Shown here: positions 46,164 to 56,149 of the stretch, one piece after another
Numbering within the stretch: position 1 is the first letter of the stretch
How the letters are laid out: each line of letters begins with the position of its first letter
NCBI GenBank assembly: GCA_018398815.1
Contig: CM031610.1
Span: 28,750,710-28,814,709 of the forward strand
Origin: Conus ventricosus
Taxonomy: Eukaryota; Mollusca; Gastropoda; Neogastropoda; Conidae
DNA: 64,000 nucleotides
Direction of reading: 5' to 3'
The notes under the pieces: generated by a model
Seen by the model: only the letters and a program-made list of their open reading frames with translations
Told to the model about the DNA's origin: nothing
Databases searched by the model: none
Position numbers and translations under genes: made by a program

Positions 46164-46170
46164 CGAGAGA
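46130..46170. repeat. (GA)n tract (copy 2)
   Basis: Counterpart of 38022-38062 but interrupted by GGAGAC. Confidence 0.9.
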
Positions 46171-46782
46171 GAAAGAAAAAGAAGAATAAGAAGAAAGGAA
46201 GGAACAAATGGTGGAATGACTAACTCAGACGAGAAAGTACAGACACAGTCTCCATGCGATTTACAACAAACAGCTTGTACAACTGGATACAGATGAATCA
46301 AACAGTACATGAATTAACAAAACTCTATGGTATGTCTTGTGGAGTTGTGGTCACCAACGAAAGATCCATAATTGTACAATTTTAAAGCAAAAACCCTGCA
46401 CCATTGCATACTCAATTTTCAGTTCGTCTGAGTAAAATACTCAAAGTTCTTGGGTGCAAGAAAGTAAAAATATGTCTGGATCCCTTTTCATTCCACTTAT
46501 AAGTGATCACTGGGTTTTCATGAAAGATTCTGAAAGCTTACTCTCAAGACTGGCAATAACTTAATGAAAACAGATCTACACATTGTGCAACTACAGTACG
46601 GCAGCATTTTACGAAAAAAAGTTAACATACTTTTTCTTTCTTGTTTAAACCCTGCATTATGGACAGAAAACTGAAATAACCTGTGGGGCTGCCTGGCTTA
46701 TCTTATGTTAATAAGATTTACAAAGTTTTGCCTCAAAATAGGCATATGATGTGTCACAGAGGTACTCCAGTCACAAGAGAGA

Positions 46783-47300
46783 GTTTTTTGTTTTTTTTTA
46801 TTATATTGGGTACTTATTAGCGCCTATCCTCGGTCACAGACCAAGCTCTAAACGCTTTACAATAACACACTACCTCACTCACTCAACGGCTGCCTACCCA
46901 GGTAGAGCCGGCCGAAGAGCAGCCTACTGGCGCTCATTCAGTCGCTTCCCGTACCATTCAAATATCAGTCACTCATTTTCATTTATCTCATTTATTCCTC
47001 CAGTTTCTCAGTCACATCGTTTCATTTATCTCATTTATTCCTCCAGTTTCTCACATAGGATGCATGCGATGTTTATTACGTGTCCTCCACTTCCACCGGT
47101 ACACGATGGCACACGACAACAGTAAGTGACGATTTTTGTGGCTTGGTAAGAAATATCCAGGCGGCTATCTTCAGTCTACATCAATTTTGCCAGGGCAGCG
47201 GGGAACCCCCTACTCCTTTAACGTGTGCAGGGGCCAGGAAGGCACACGGGTCCGACTCGCTTATAGTCCCCATCCGAAGGACTTGACGTTCAGTTCGATT
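46783..47300. repeat. interspersed repeat (copy 2 of 38690-39200)
   Basis: Same sequence with scattered one-base differences. Confidence 0.45.
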
Positions 47301-47942
47301 TGTCATTCAAACTTTAGTTACCACTAAAGACAGATATATAGCATTTGCCTTCTGTCTGAGATTGCAGAGAATGCATGATGTTTAAACAAAGGGAGAAAAA
47401 GAAAAACACCGACATAACGTGGCCATTACACAGCGCAGCCTTCCCTGTTCCACAGTGTGGAGACCAGACACTCCAACAGAAAATGTTCCTGTCTTCTCCA
47501 AAATCTCCTTGCCAGCTCAATCCAAGGCTCCTGGTGTTGATATGCTGATATTTGACAATCACTGCAAGAGAGCAGCCAACTTGTTCCATAATACTTCTCA
47601 TATTCAAGAGAAGTTAAGCAGTGCCAAGAGTTGGCTGATTACTTCCTTTATCCTTGAATACAGGTGAAAATACTCATTGTACTGGATCATTACAGCTCCA
47701 TCAGAAACAACTGAAGTGTTCATTTTTATAATTTCTCAGCACTTGAGGTATAAAGTCAAACTGACAAATATTGTCAATCTAAAGAGTAGACCTTCACCAC
47801 ATGCCAGTTATCTTGGAGTGCTATATCACTGGCTTAAACTGTGTTTTACTGGTCAGAGAAATCATGGATATTAAAGCTTGTATACAAACAGTGACACTGC
47901 TAGATATGACATTTTTCAATGAAACTGGGTAATCATCCAAAC

Positions 47943-48046
47943 CTCTTTTATTTTCTTCTTCAATATCTTTGTCCAGCTCATTCTCTCATCTTTGTCATCG
48001 GTGTCCTCCTCCTCATCGTCTTCCTCCTCCTCTGATTCTTCAGAAT
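47943..48046 (-). pseudogene. RBM28: RBM28 acidic-linker exon, copy 2, 1-bp deletion
   Basis: 104 bp instead of 105: attctctcat replaces attctcctcat, which shifts the frame within D-E-E-N-E-L. Splice sites are kept. Confidence 0.85.
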
Positions 48047-49561
48047 CTGCACCAACCAAACATATTCATATCAATCAAAAACAATATAAACAGGAACTCT
48101 AAATCCACCGGGCAATGTGCTGAGGTTAGCCTCTCTGAGAGATCATGGTTTCATTATTCAACCAGAGGTATTTATCTGTGTGGTCTTTCAATTTAACCCC
48201 AGCCTGTCATACCCAGAATTGAGTTCACTATGGGCTAAAAGGGGACGACTGGGAGCACAGTCACGTTTCATTCACTTCATGCATGTGTCTCTCCGAGTGT
48301 TGCTAAATTTTCTTACCAAAACTGCAAAGTCTGTATCTCTCAACCTGGTGTACGCCATCTGATATGGTCTCTGATACAGACCACAAACTGTATGATGTTC
48401 TTTCTAAAAAACACAGAATATTTTGCTGTCTGATGGCTTTTCCATCACAGACCATATTTGATTGTCTAATAGTCTCTTGGTCTGGCGACTTCTATACTCA
48501 CATATTTTTTCATTTACATTTCTTTTCCTTTACAATCATAATATATCCATCTACCTGTGTTCATTGTTTTAAGTTTGTTTGTTTGTTTTTTGCATGCATG
48601 CAAATGTGTAGGCTGCATATTTGTTAACGATTCAGTGTGTGCTAAAATCTTTGTTACAGCTTAGGATCCTTTTTAGCTGATAATGATTCTTCTTTAATTT
48701 ATGGCTGCAAAATCTGGAAATATGAAAATGTGATGATCGTAAAAGAATTAGACTAAAATTTCAAACATATACTTTGTTTAAATAAGAATCAGTGACCCAC
48801 TTAAAATACAGATGGAATTCTATGAACTTACTTACTCAGTCTCTGTTTTAATTAAACACAAGATGATATGACTTCGGATTAATCTGTATCATCCATATCA
48901 AAATATAATATTCTCTGAAAGTGTTTAGATGTCCGTAAAATTTATCTGTCAGCAGCATATGGCATTTTGCCTGGCATTCTTTATACAAAGCAAATTCTAA
49001 TTAAGTGAGCATAACTGTGTTACGACTCAAAATATTTCGTTGTGGGGAAACACTTTGTAGTTACCTGTATGTTCAACAATCATTGCTAGACAATCACAAA
49101 TGTTATGGTCATGTAAAACAATCATTGCACAATAACTACAAATATTTATGATAAGAAGTTCTGCAAAACTGTAATAATTCTTGTTATTACAGACAGTGTA
49201 CAAGTTCATTTCAAAGCGAATATCATGTAAATGCTCATTTTATCATTATGTACGGATTAAACTGATATATTTATGTACAGTAAATATAAACCACTGACTG
49301 ACACAGGAAACATATATGGCATAAAAAAAATCACAAATAGTTAGAGTGTGATATGAATATCACGAGCGGTGAGAGAATAAATTTTATCATGGAGTGTTTA
49401 AAACACAGACAGACAAGTAAACTAGGTTTACCTACCCATCATTCCAATAAAAAGCCATTTCTGTATTCTGTAAAACTTTTGTTGTTGTTCTCCTCTATCA
49501 ATCTGGTTTATGCGTATTGATATTTTCAAAATAAACAAAATGTATAATAATATAATTCGAA

Positions 49562-49575
49562 AGTGTGTGTGCATG

Positions 49576-49633
<58 letters not shown>

Positions 49634-49671
49634 GTGTGTGCATGTTTAGTGTGTGTGTGTGTGCTTGTGTA

Positions 49672-49740
<69 letters not shown>

Positions 49741-49742
49741 TG
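49562..49742. repeat. (GT)n microsatellite, end of copy 2
   Basis: Matches the tract at 41461-41644, then continues into unique sequence with the RBM28 exon at 49795. Confidence 0.95.
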
Positions 49743-49794
49743 CGTGTGCGTGCATGTATAGTGTGGTGTGAAAATGATAGGTTATCCTCCTGAC

Positions 49795-49845
49795 CTGTGC
49801 TGTCACTTTCAGCTTCTTCCTGTTTTTCATCCGATTCTTCCGAAA
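49795..49845 (-). CDS. RBM28: RBM28 exon, acidic linker
   Basis: 51 bp encode (V)SEESDEKQEEAESDST and one base, which joins in phase to D-S-E-E-S of the next acidic exon. The acceptor is TTGTGTGCAG and the donor ACAG/GTCAGG. Confidence 0.75.
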
Positions 49846-50320
49846 CTGCACACAAGACTGTACTCGGTACACAAATACACCTCAACATGAATATCCTAAT
49901 TCTTATTGTTATTGAATTTATCATTAATTCTGCTTTCCTGCAATCATATAATGTACCTCCTATATGGGAGACTGAAGGCAACGTAGAGCATCCTTTTCCT
50001 TTCTCCTCTTCATTAAATTTTTTTCCCACCTTTATATATCAACAGTTTTTTTTCATTTGTACTCCCATTGGAAATAGATAAAAGATTCCTTAAGATACAT
50101 ATTCCTACTATTTGATGCATCTATATATTCCTTACGACAGATTTCACAAAATTGATGGGATTTTGAAAGCCTCTTATTTCTTGATAATTTTAATTACTCT
50201 CAGTGGCAGGTTTGCCATCAAAAAGAACATGATCTGCTTTTCAGCAGGACAGAAATATACTGCAAGCACAGGACAGTATTCCAGAGTTCAGTATAACTGA
50301 AATGACCTGCTAGCAAAGGA

Positions 50321-50321
<1 letters not shown>

Positions 50322-50378
<57 letters not shown>
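50322..50378. repeat. (CA)n microsatellite
   Basis: Near-perfect CA tract. Confidence 0.95.
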
Positions 50379-50383
<5 letters not shown>

Positions 50384-50889
50384 TATGGTAATTAAATTAT
50401 GATCATTCCTATCCATACAGGTTATTTGGGAATAGTTGAGCGTTTAGACTCTACTTTCCTTTCCTTATTGCTTATTTGGGATTGGTTGAGCATTAAGACT
50501 TTCTAAGGAATGAGCTGTAACTCCTGCAGCCGTCATTTGCAATTTGCTACATAAGCTTTCTTCTTTTTCTCCCTGTATCAACTGTGACTGGCAAAATTAA
50601 AATTATAAGTAACAGTGATAAAGGCCAGTCCACACAACATATTTACGGATGATTTAGCAGGCCAAGCATCGCTAAATTGACAAAGACAACTAAGACATGG
50701 CTATGACTGTAAGTAACATTTAAAAACAGATTCTGACCACCCAAGCATTGCCAAAATTGACAAAGACAATTTAATTGAGCATGGGCACTGTCTGCAATGA
50801 ACATTTTAAAACAGATTTTGACCAAGTGGCAATGACTTCAGAGACCAGGATGTGGTGAGTCAGCATCAATGTTCAGATCAACATCCTCA

Positions 50890-51085
50890 TCTTCAAAGTG
50901 CAAGTGAGTGACAATGTCCTACACATCATCAAAGTGCAAGTGAGTGACAATGTCCTACACATCTTTAAAGTGCAAGTGAGTGACAATGTCCTACACATCA
51001 TCAAAGTGCAAGTGAGTGACAATGTCCTACACATCATCAAAGTGCAACTGAGTGACAATGTCCTAAACATCAATGAAATACAACC
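50890..51085. repeat. 36-bp tandem repeat, 5 units
   Basis: The unit is aaagtgcaagtgagtgacaa followed by tgtcctacacatcatc, repeated about five times with few changes. The period is a multiple of three, which gives an ORF of KVQVSDNVLHII type without other gene signs. Confidence 0.9.
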
Positions 51086-51229
51086 ACCACCTAATAAACA
51101 TCAGACTACATCCACTGCCAGATTTTTTTACATAACTTGGTGCAAGTAGACTTGCAGATCTAGTGTTGTTTTTTTTTTTCTTAATAGCTTCCCTTAACCC
51201 CTTCACTGCCACAGTATAATAGCACATTT

Positions 51230-52529
51230 GAAATCTGTCTGCCGTGGTAAAATTGAGCTTTTTTGGGGTAGGTTCATGAAATGGTTACTGCCTCACTTAT
51301 TTCTTGACAGATCTCTTGATTTTTTGCATTTTTGTTGTTATGCATTTGTCTACAATGTTCTATCAAATGGCTTGATTATGTTGATAATTAGTATAGCAGA
51401 AATTGACATAATTTAAAAATTGTACCAAAAATAAACAGTTTTCGAGTGTACACAAACACATTGCGCCAAACAGAATGAGTCAAAACACTGAAAAAGTGGT
51501 CTTACTACTTATTGAATATCGCACTAACACATGAAAGTCATATAAATCCCAAGGAATGTTGTTGTTGATGATAATCTGCTCATAATTGGGGGTACTATTT
51601 TTTAGGTAAAAAGGGGCATAATCATGCTTTTCGCGGTATGTTCACTAACATGTACATTACTCATTTATTTGTTGAGTTATTTGTTAGATTTTTTGTGGAT
51701 TACTTACTTATACCCTTGTCTACAATTTCACATCATTCAATATTGGTTTTGTTGGTTATGATGATGGTTCATACTAATAACATGTGATAAACAGTTTTTG
51801 TTTTTGGTTTCAATGTGAGAGTTTTAGAATAATTGAGCACATAAAAACCACTAAACACAACAAAAATACCTTTTGGTGTTAGCTCAACAACATTACAAAC
51901 ACCTGGGATTCATATTGTTGTCAATAATTCTCCCTCTGTGTAACAATCTGTCTGTACTGGGGGTACCCAAATTCTCCTAGAAAGGGGCATAATTTTACAA
52001 TTTGGGGTAGGCTCAGTACCTCAATTACTGCTTATGTATTTCTTTACATATGACTTAGATTTTATGGCTTCTCTTTCCTTATACTACAAACTTTGATGCT
52101 ATATAACAATAATGTAGTTTTGTGAGCCATTAGGGGATGGACAGGGATACATATATTGGTGGTTTTTACAAAAAGAACAGTTTTCAGGTATACATAAACA
52201 ATTGCACCATATAAAATCAGTGTAAACAATGAAAAAGTGTTGTGACTAATTGTTCAACATCAGCACTAACACACGACAGTCATATTAAATCCAAGGAATG
52301 TTGTTCTGATGACAATCTGCTCATAATGGGGGTACTATTTGTTGGGTAAGAAGGGGCATAATCATGCTTTTCACGGTATGTTCACTAACATGTACATTAT
52401 TCACCCATTTGTTGAGTTATTTGTTAGATTTTTGTGTGGATTACTTACTTATACTCTTGTCTACAATTTCACATCATTCTATATTGGTTTTGTTTGTTAT
52501 GATGATGGTTCACACTAATAACATGTTAT

Positions 52530-52530
<1 letters not shown>
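51230..52530. repeat. 370-bp tandem array, 4 units, inside PB2
   Basis: Related units start near 51230, 51612, 51982 and 52353. Units 2 and 4 are most alike (aaggggcataatcatgcttt, then gtatgttcactaacatgtac). Units 1 and 3 share ggggtaggttcatgaaatgg-like wording. An alternating similarity suggests an ancestral pair that was duplicated as a 740-bp block. Confidence 0.8.
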
Positions 52531-52587
<57 letters not shown>

Positions 52588-52639
52588 TACATACAGTTTC
52601 CACACACACACACACACACACACATACATACACACACCA

Positions 52640-52687
<48 letters not shown>

Positions 52688-52714
52688 AGCAGACCCACAG
52701 TTGAGCACACACAC

Positions 52715-52763
<49 letters not shown>

Positions 52764-52788
52764 CACAATGCATACACACAAACAGCTT

Positions 52789-52831
<43 letters not shown>
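52531..52831. repeat. (CA)n microsatellite, compound
   Basis: Four CA runs are separated by unique spacers that themselves look alike (cagtttccacacac, acagcttccacacac), so a higher-order unit has been duplicated. Confidence 0.95.
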
Positions 52832-52832
<1 letters not shown>

Positions 52833-53008
52833 TACACATATGCACAAACACACACTAACAGTATCACACACAACACATGAATGTAAAAACACCACAATGA
52901 TACAAAACAAAAAAACTGCTGTGGATGAGTGCTTCTGTATTATACAAAATGAACAAACTTATATGGAAAACTTGCATACAGAATAAATAATGCTTAGGCG
53001 AGTGCGTG

Positions 53009-53040
53009 CGTGCACACACACACACACCACACACACACAC

Positions 53041-53071
<31 letters not shown>

Positions 53072-53142
53072 TCGCCACACACACACACTACACAACACAC
53101 ACACAACACCACATACACACACACACACTCACACACACACAG
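53009..53142. repeat. (CA)n microsatellite, interrupted
   Basis: CA runs with CCAC and GCAC interruptions, inside PB2. Confidence 0.95.
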
Positions 53143-53299
53143 TCCTACCTATCCATACAGTCATTGTTTGCCATAATTGTAGTTTCAGTAGGAAATGGGG
53201 CAAAGAAGAGAAATACAGAAAATGAATAGTCAAGGAATGAAGAATCATGTAGTAAAAACAAAAACAAAACAAAACAAACCAACAAAAGAAAAAAGAGCT

Positions 53300-53836
53300 A
53301 CTTGCCTGAAACCAGTTTCTGGTCATGAAGGAACTGAAGACTGGAACTTTGTACAGCTGAAAATTGGCACAGTTGGACTTGCAGACCAGAATTCCCAGTC
53401 AAAACAACTGCCATTCTTTGATCAGCCGTTGCTGACCACGCCCCATGCCACGCCCCGCCGCTCCACGGGGACCTTCACCGTCGTTCTGAACCCGTACCAT
53501 GTCCACCACCCCGTTCGCCAAGAAAGGAGGGGGTGCAGTGTTCGTTCACGGCACGCGTTCGGCAATTTCCGCTCGTCGCCCACTTGACGGCGCTTTCTTT
53601 ACTGATGTGTTGTGTACAGAACAGTGAAAGCCACGTCATCACCAGCATGTATCTCCGATAAAAGTGGATAGTGCTGATTCCCATCCGTCTCCTCCTCATC
53701 GTAGTATCAGGATCCGATCCTCAAAGGTCTTCTTCATCACTCTCTTGATACTTTATAATACGTCATCTTAAATATCAAGGGCAGTGTGACGCTTGGAAAC
53801 GGGACGCGTCGACGAAGTGCTAGGTTGAGCTGCCAT
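53300..53836 (-). pseudogene. piggyBac transposase N-terminal remnant (PB2)
   Basis: An ATG at 53836 starts MAAQPSTSSTRPVSKRHTAL. Stops and shifts follow, with an acidic stretch in another frame (DEEETDGNQH) and a basic Arg/Gly-rich part. Near 53400 comes F-T-G-N-S-G-L-Q, which recalls the piggyBac segment before the catalytic domain. No catalytic part remains. Confidence 0.45.
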
Positions 53837-54384
53837 CTTGACTATTGCTTATCAGCTGTGACCTCTCAACTCGCAATTTGCATAACATGTGGTCAGCTGG
53901 CTGCTCGCGAGAAGGGAAAGGGGCTGTTCCTGACACCAGTAGAAGAGGTGAGAACATTTAGAGGGTCGTCTCCCAAGTAGATTTTTCTGCTTTCTGTTAC
54001 GAAGTTAGGACGTGACACTCACGTTCGGGGCGTAGCGGTTTTCTGTTTTCTGCTGCTTTCTGGACGTGCGTTACACGTTCCAGGCAGGGAAGGGGTTAAG
54101 CACTATTCCAGTTTCATCTGGTGCTCTAAACGATTAATATCTAAATTTGGTACATGTTATGTCGACAAGTTTGGCAGAATCCTGTAAACCGTATTTGCAA
54201 CGCATCCAAGTTTGTTTTATGGCCATGAGATATCTGTCAGAGTGTGGGATTGACTGTGAACATATGACTGTACATAGCTGCTCCTGGAAAAAGATATATA
54301 TGAGCATGTGCAAAGAACTGTCACAGACCAGATGACAGTGTAGAAAATCGATAATGGCATGTGAATAATTAGTGAGTTGTTTAC

Positions 54385-54448
54385 CTGATGATTCCTCATC
54401 TGAGGTTTCCCATCTTGCACACGTTGTCTTTCTCCATCTCTTCAGATG
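54385..54448 (-). CDS. RBM28: probable RBM28 exon, acidic linker, 1-bp insertion
   Basis: The acceptor GTTTGTTGGTAG and donor TCAG/GTAAAC bound 64 bp. In phase from the RRM2 exon it reads (A)SEEMEKDNVCKM. A run of three G where two would keep the frame then shifts it; after the shift it reads ETSDEESS and ends in the phase needed by the exon at 49795. The match of phases at both ends supports an exon with one extra G. Confidence 0.55.
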
Positions 54449-54873
54449 CTACCAACAAACACAACACGCATGATCCATTAATTTGTTGCAATTCAGAAAG
54501 GAAACCCTCTTCACATCACCCACTCTCCATGCTGTTAGGCTCAATGGACACAGGATGTGTGCCATTAAGCATTAGTATGGGAACGATCAGTAATTTGAAT
54601 CTAGTTGCAAAGCGAGACGACTGCAGGTGGAAATCTAAACAAATCTTAAGTAAATGTTAGCGAACCGCCCAGAGAACGTGGACAAATGAGTCACAAGACA
54701 AAACACAACGCGTTTCGACCTCTTAGGTCTTCTCAGGTGAGACATAAACGAATAAGACAACGAAAATTCACTTAGCTTTGATCGCTTCAGATCACTTCAC
54801 AGAGTTCAGCACAAGGAAGAAGGCATTGAATCAATATGAAGATAAAGGCTTTAACATGACCTGAGTTGGGGGA

Positions 54874-54929
<56 letters not shown>

Positions 54930-55677
54930 GAACGAGAGAGTGAGAGAAAGAGTGTGTGTGTATGTAGTCTTCAATTTAATGTCTAATTCACGCATCGTGA
55001 TCTCAGACACACACAAAAAGAAAAGAATGCAGCAACAATCAAAATAAACCAAAGTAATATCAAACACAAAGATAACAACATCTGTATTTCATTACAGGTA
55101 GATAAAAATCAGGCTCTTAAGTTAATGGTATCCAATGTCACATATTAGTATGGAATTATTTAACATTTCATCCAGGGAAGATTCAGATAAAGCTGGCAAA
55201 AATTTTTCAACTCCTAACATCTTAGAAGTATACGCATATTTGGTATTTTTTCAACCACATGTCATTAGTAAATTTTGCTTTAAAAAGCATTTTATTTAGT
55301 CTGTAAATCAAACAGGTATATGACTTTACATGATATAAGCCATTCAAGTTCTTAAAATAGTATCATACTGTGGTGGCTGATTTTTTGGGTTGGACAAAAA
55401 GTACCCAGAAGCCTCTAGCTTTTTAACGAAGAGCTTCCAACACGCATTCTGTAAGAATCTATATCCCTCTAGAAGAGACAGAGGAATATTTAAAGAATAT
55501 GCATCATCAGCACATTTTGCTGCACATTTTGCCAGTCTATCAACTCTTCACGTCTTTAAACACCAGTTAAAGTCAAGTCAGACTGCTTACACCCCAACCA
55601 ACCAAAAAGGCAGCATGAGGGCTGAAAACAACAGTTACAAGGCCAGACACCAGACAGTGACAGTGAAGGAGACAAAC
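54449..55677. other. RBM28 intron
   Basis: A/T-rich with a GA tract at 54878-54960. No other exon seen. Confidence 0.5.
54878..54960. repeat. (GA)n tract
   Basis: GA repeats with a few CGAGAA interruptions. Confidence 0.9.
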
Positions 55678-55753
55678 CTTTATCAGCCTCTTGCTGGGAG
55701 CCAGCAATAAACCTGTCCTTGGCCACTGCCCAGTCTACATGCCACTGGACGAC
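55678..55753 (-). CDS. RBM28: RBM28 exon, end of RRM2, 1-bp insertion
   Basis: The acceptor TGTATTGCAG and donor AAAG/GTTTGT bound 76 bp. It reads (G)RPVA, then one extra T, then VDWAVAKDRFIAGSQQEADK. R-x-V-A-V-D-W-A-V-A-K-D is the end of RRM2 in RBM28, so the extra base in GTGGCATGTAGAC is most likely an error or an inactivating insertion. This is the most N-terminal part of RBM28 found. Confidence 0.8.
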
Positions 55754-55937
55754 CTGCAATACATGAAAACCCATCCAACATTCCTCCATTAGGCTTCCAT
55801 CTACTTCTCAACTCGTAACTTCAAAGACAAAAGATTGTTTCCCTTTTTCTTTTTCTTTTTAAGAAAGTGGCATTTTCAACTCAAAAGGAAGAATTGTATG
55901 CCTACATAATACAATCAATGCACACTCTACAACTCTT

Positions 55938-55951
55938 GCTGTGTAATGTAA
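55938..55951. repeat. LINE target-site duplication, 3' side
   Basis: GCTGTGTAATGTAA, repeated exactly at 61899-61912. Confidence 0.8.
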
Positions 55952-56149
55952 GATAAGATAAGATAATGTTGCTTATAGCCCAGCCGACCGCAAAGGGCCA
56001 CATCAGGGCTGTCACCACGTTACAAATCACTCACCAGTCATTTGGGGAAAAAAAAAAAAACAAAAAAAAAAAAAACTATCACACATCTCATTAAAAGACA
56101 TCTAGAAACGCACTAGAAACTTTGTTAAAAATCTTTCTTCCGTAAAATC

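Larger units (their letters stand above)
41645..49742. repeat. 8.1-kb tandem duplication, copy 2
   Basis: Collinear with 33532-41644 throughout: intron, exons, minisatellite with the same SINE at the same unit, GA tract, interspersed repeat and GT tract. It is slightly shorter, with dozens of single-base losses and gains, mostly in G, A, T or C runs. The variant order in the minisatellite is the same in both copies. Confidence 0.9.
49846..51193. other. RBM28 intron with CA tract and 36-bp tandem repeat
   Basis: Apart from the CA tract and tandem repeat listed separately, a block near 50640-50840 is present as two diverged copies (gccaagcatcgctaaattga and cccaagcattgccaaaattg). No exon is seen. 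Confidence 0.5.
51194..54099 (-). mobile_element. piggyBac element PB2
   Basis: TTAA at 51194-51197 and 54096-54099 bound the element. The inner ends are CCCCTTCACTGCC and, read inward, CCCCTTCCCTGCC. It holds a degenerate transposase N-terminus on the minus strand, a fourfold 370-bp array and long CA tracts. It lies in an RBM28 intron. Confidence 0.75.
9982..55753 (-). other. RBM28: RBM28 gene span (partial; 5' end outside or unseen)
   Basis: The exons listed separately join in consistent phase on the minus strand into a protein that follows vertebrate RBM28 in order: end of RRM2 (VDWAVAKD), acidic linker, RRM3 (RNVPFEVEEEEMEEAFQEFG), linker (SRNLFLAREG), RRM4 second half (CRVMRDL..SLGYAFVNF..HALKAL), RPIVEFSLE, and a basic tail ending SRWFESS. 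RBM28/Nop4 is a nucleolar RNA-binding protein of large-subunit ribosome biogenesis; vertebrate RBM28 has also been linked to spliceosomal snRNPs. Introns hold hAT-like, piggyBac, LINE and SINE insertions. The exon for the start of RRM4 (between 16.4 and 26.7 kb) and those for RRM1 and most of RRM2 were not found. The middle of the gene is present twice (33.5-49.7 kb). Confidence 0.85.

Noticed and set aside
41645..49742. A second RBM28 gene (paralogue) in tandem
   Set aside because: Only three internal exons are repeated, introns are as similar as exons, and two exons have frame-breaking deletions. It is a segment copy or assembly artefact.
50890..51085. CRISPR-like array of regular repeats
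   Set aside because: Units are directly adjacent without distinct spacers, and the context is an animal intron. It is a plain tandem repeat.
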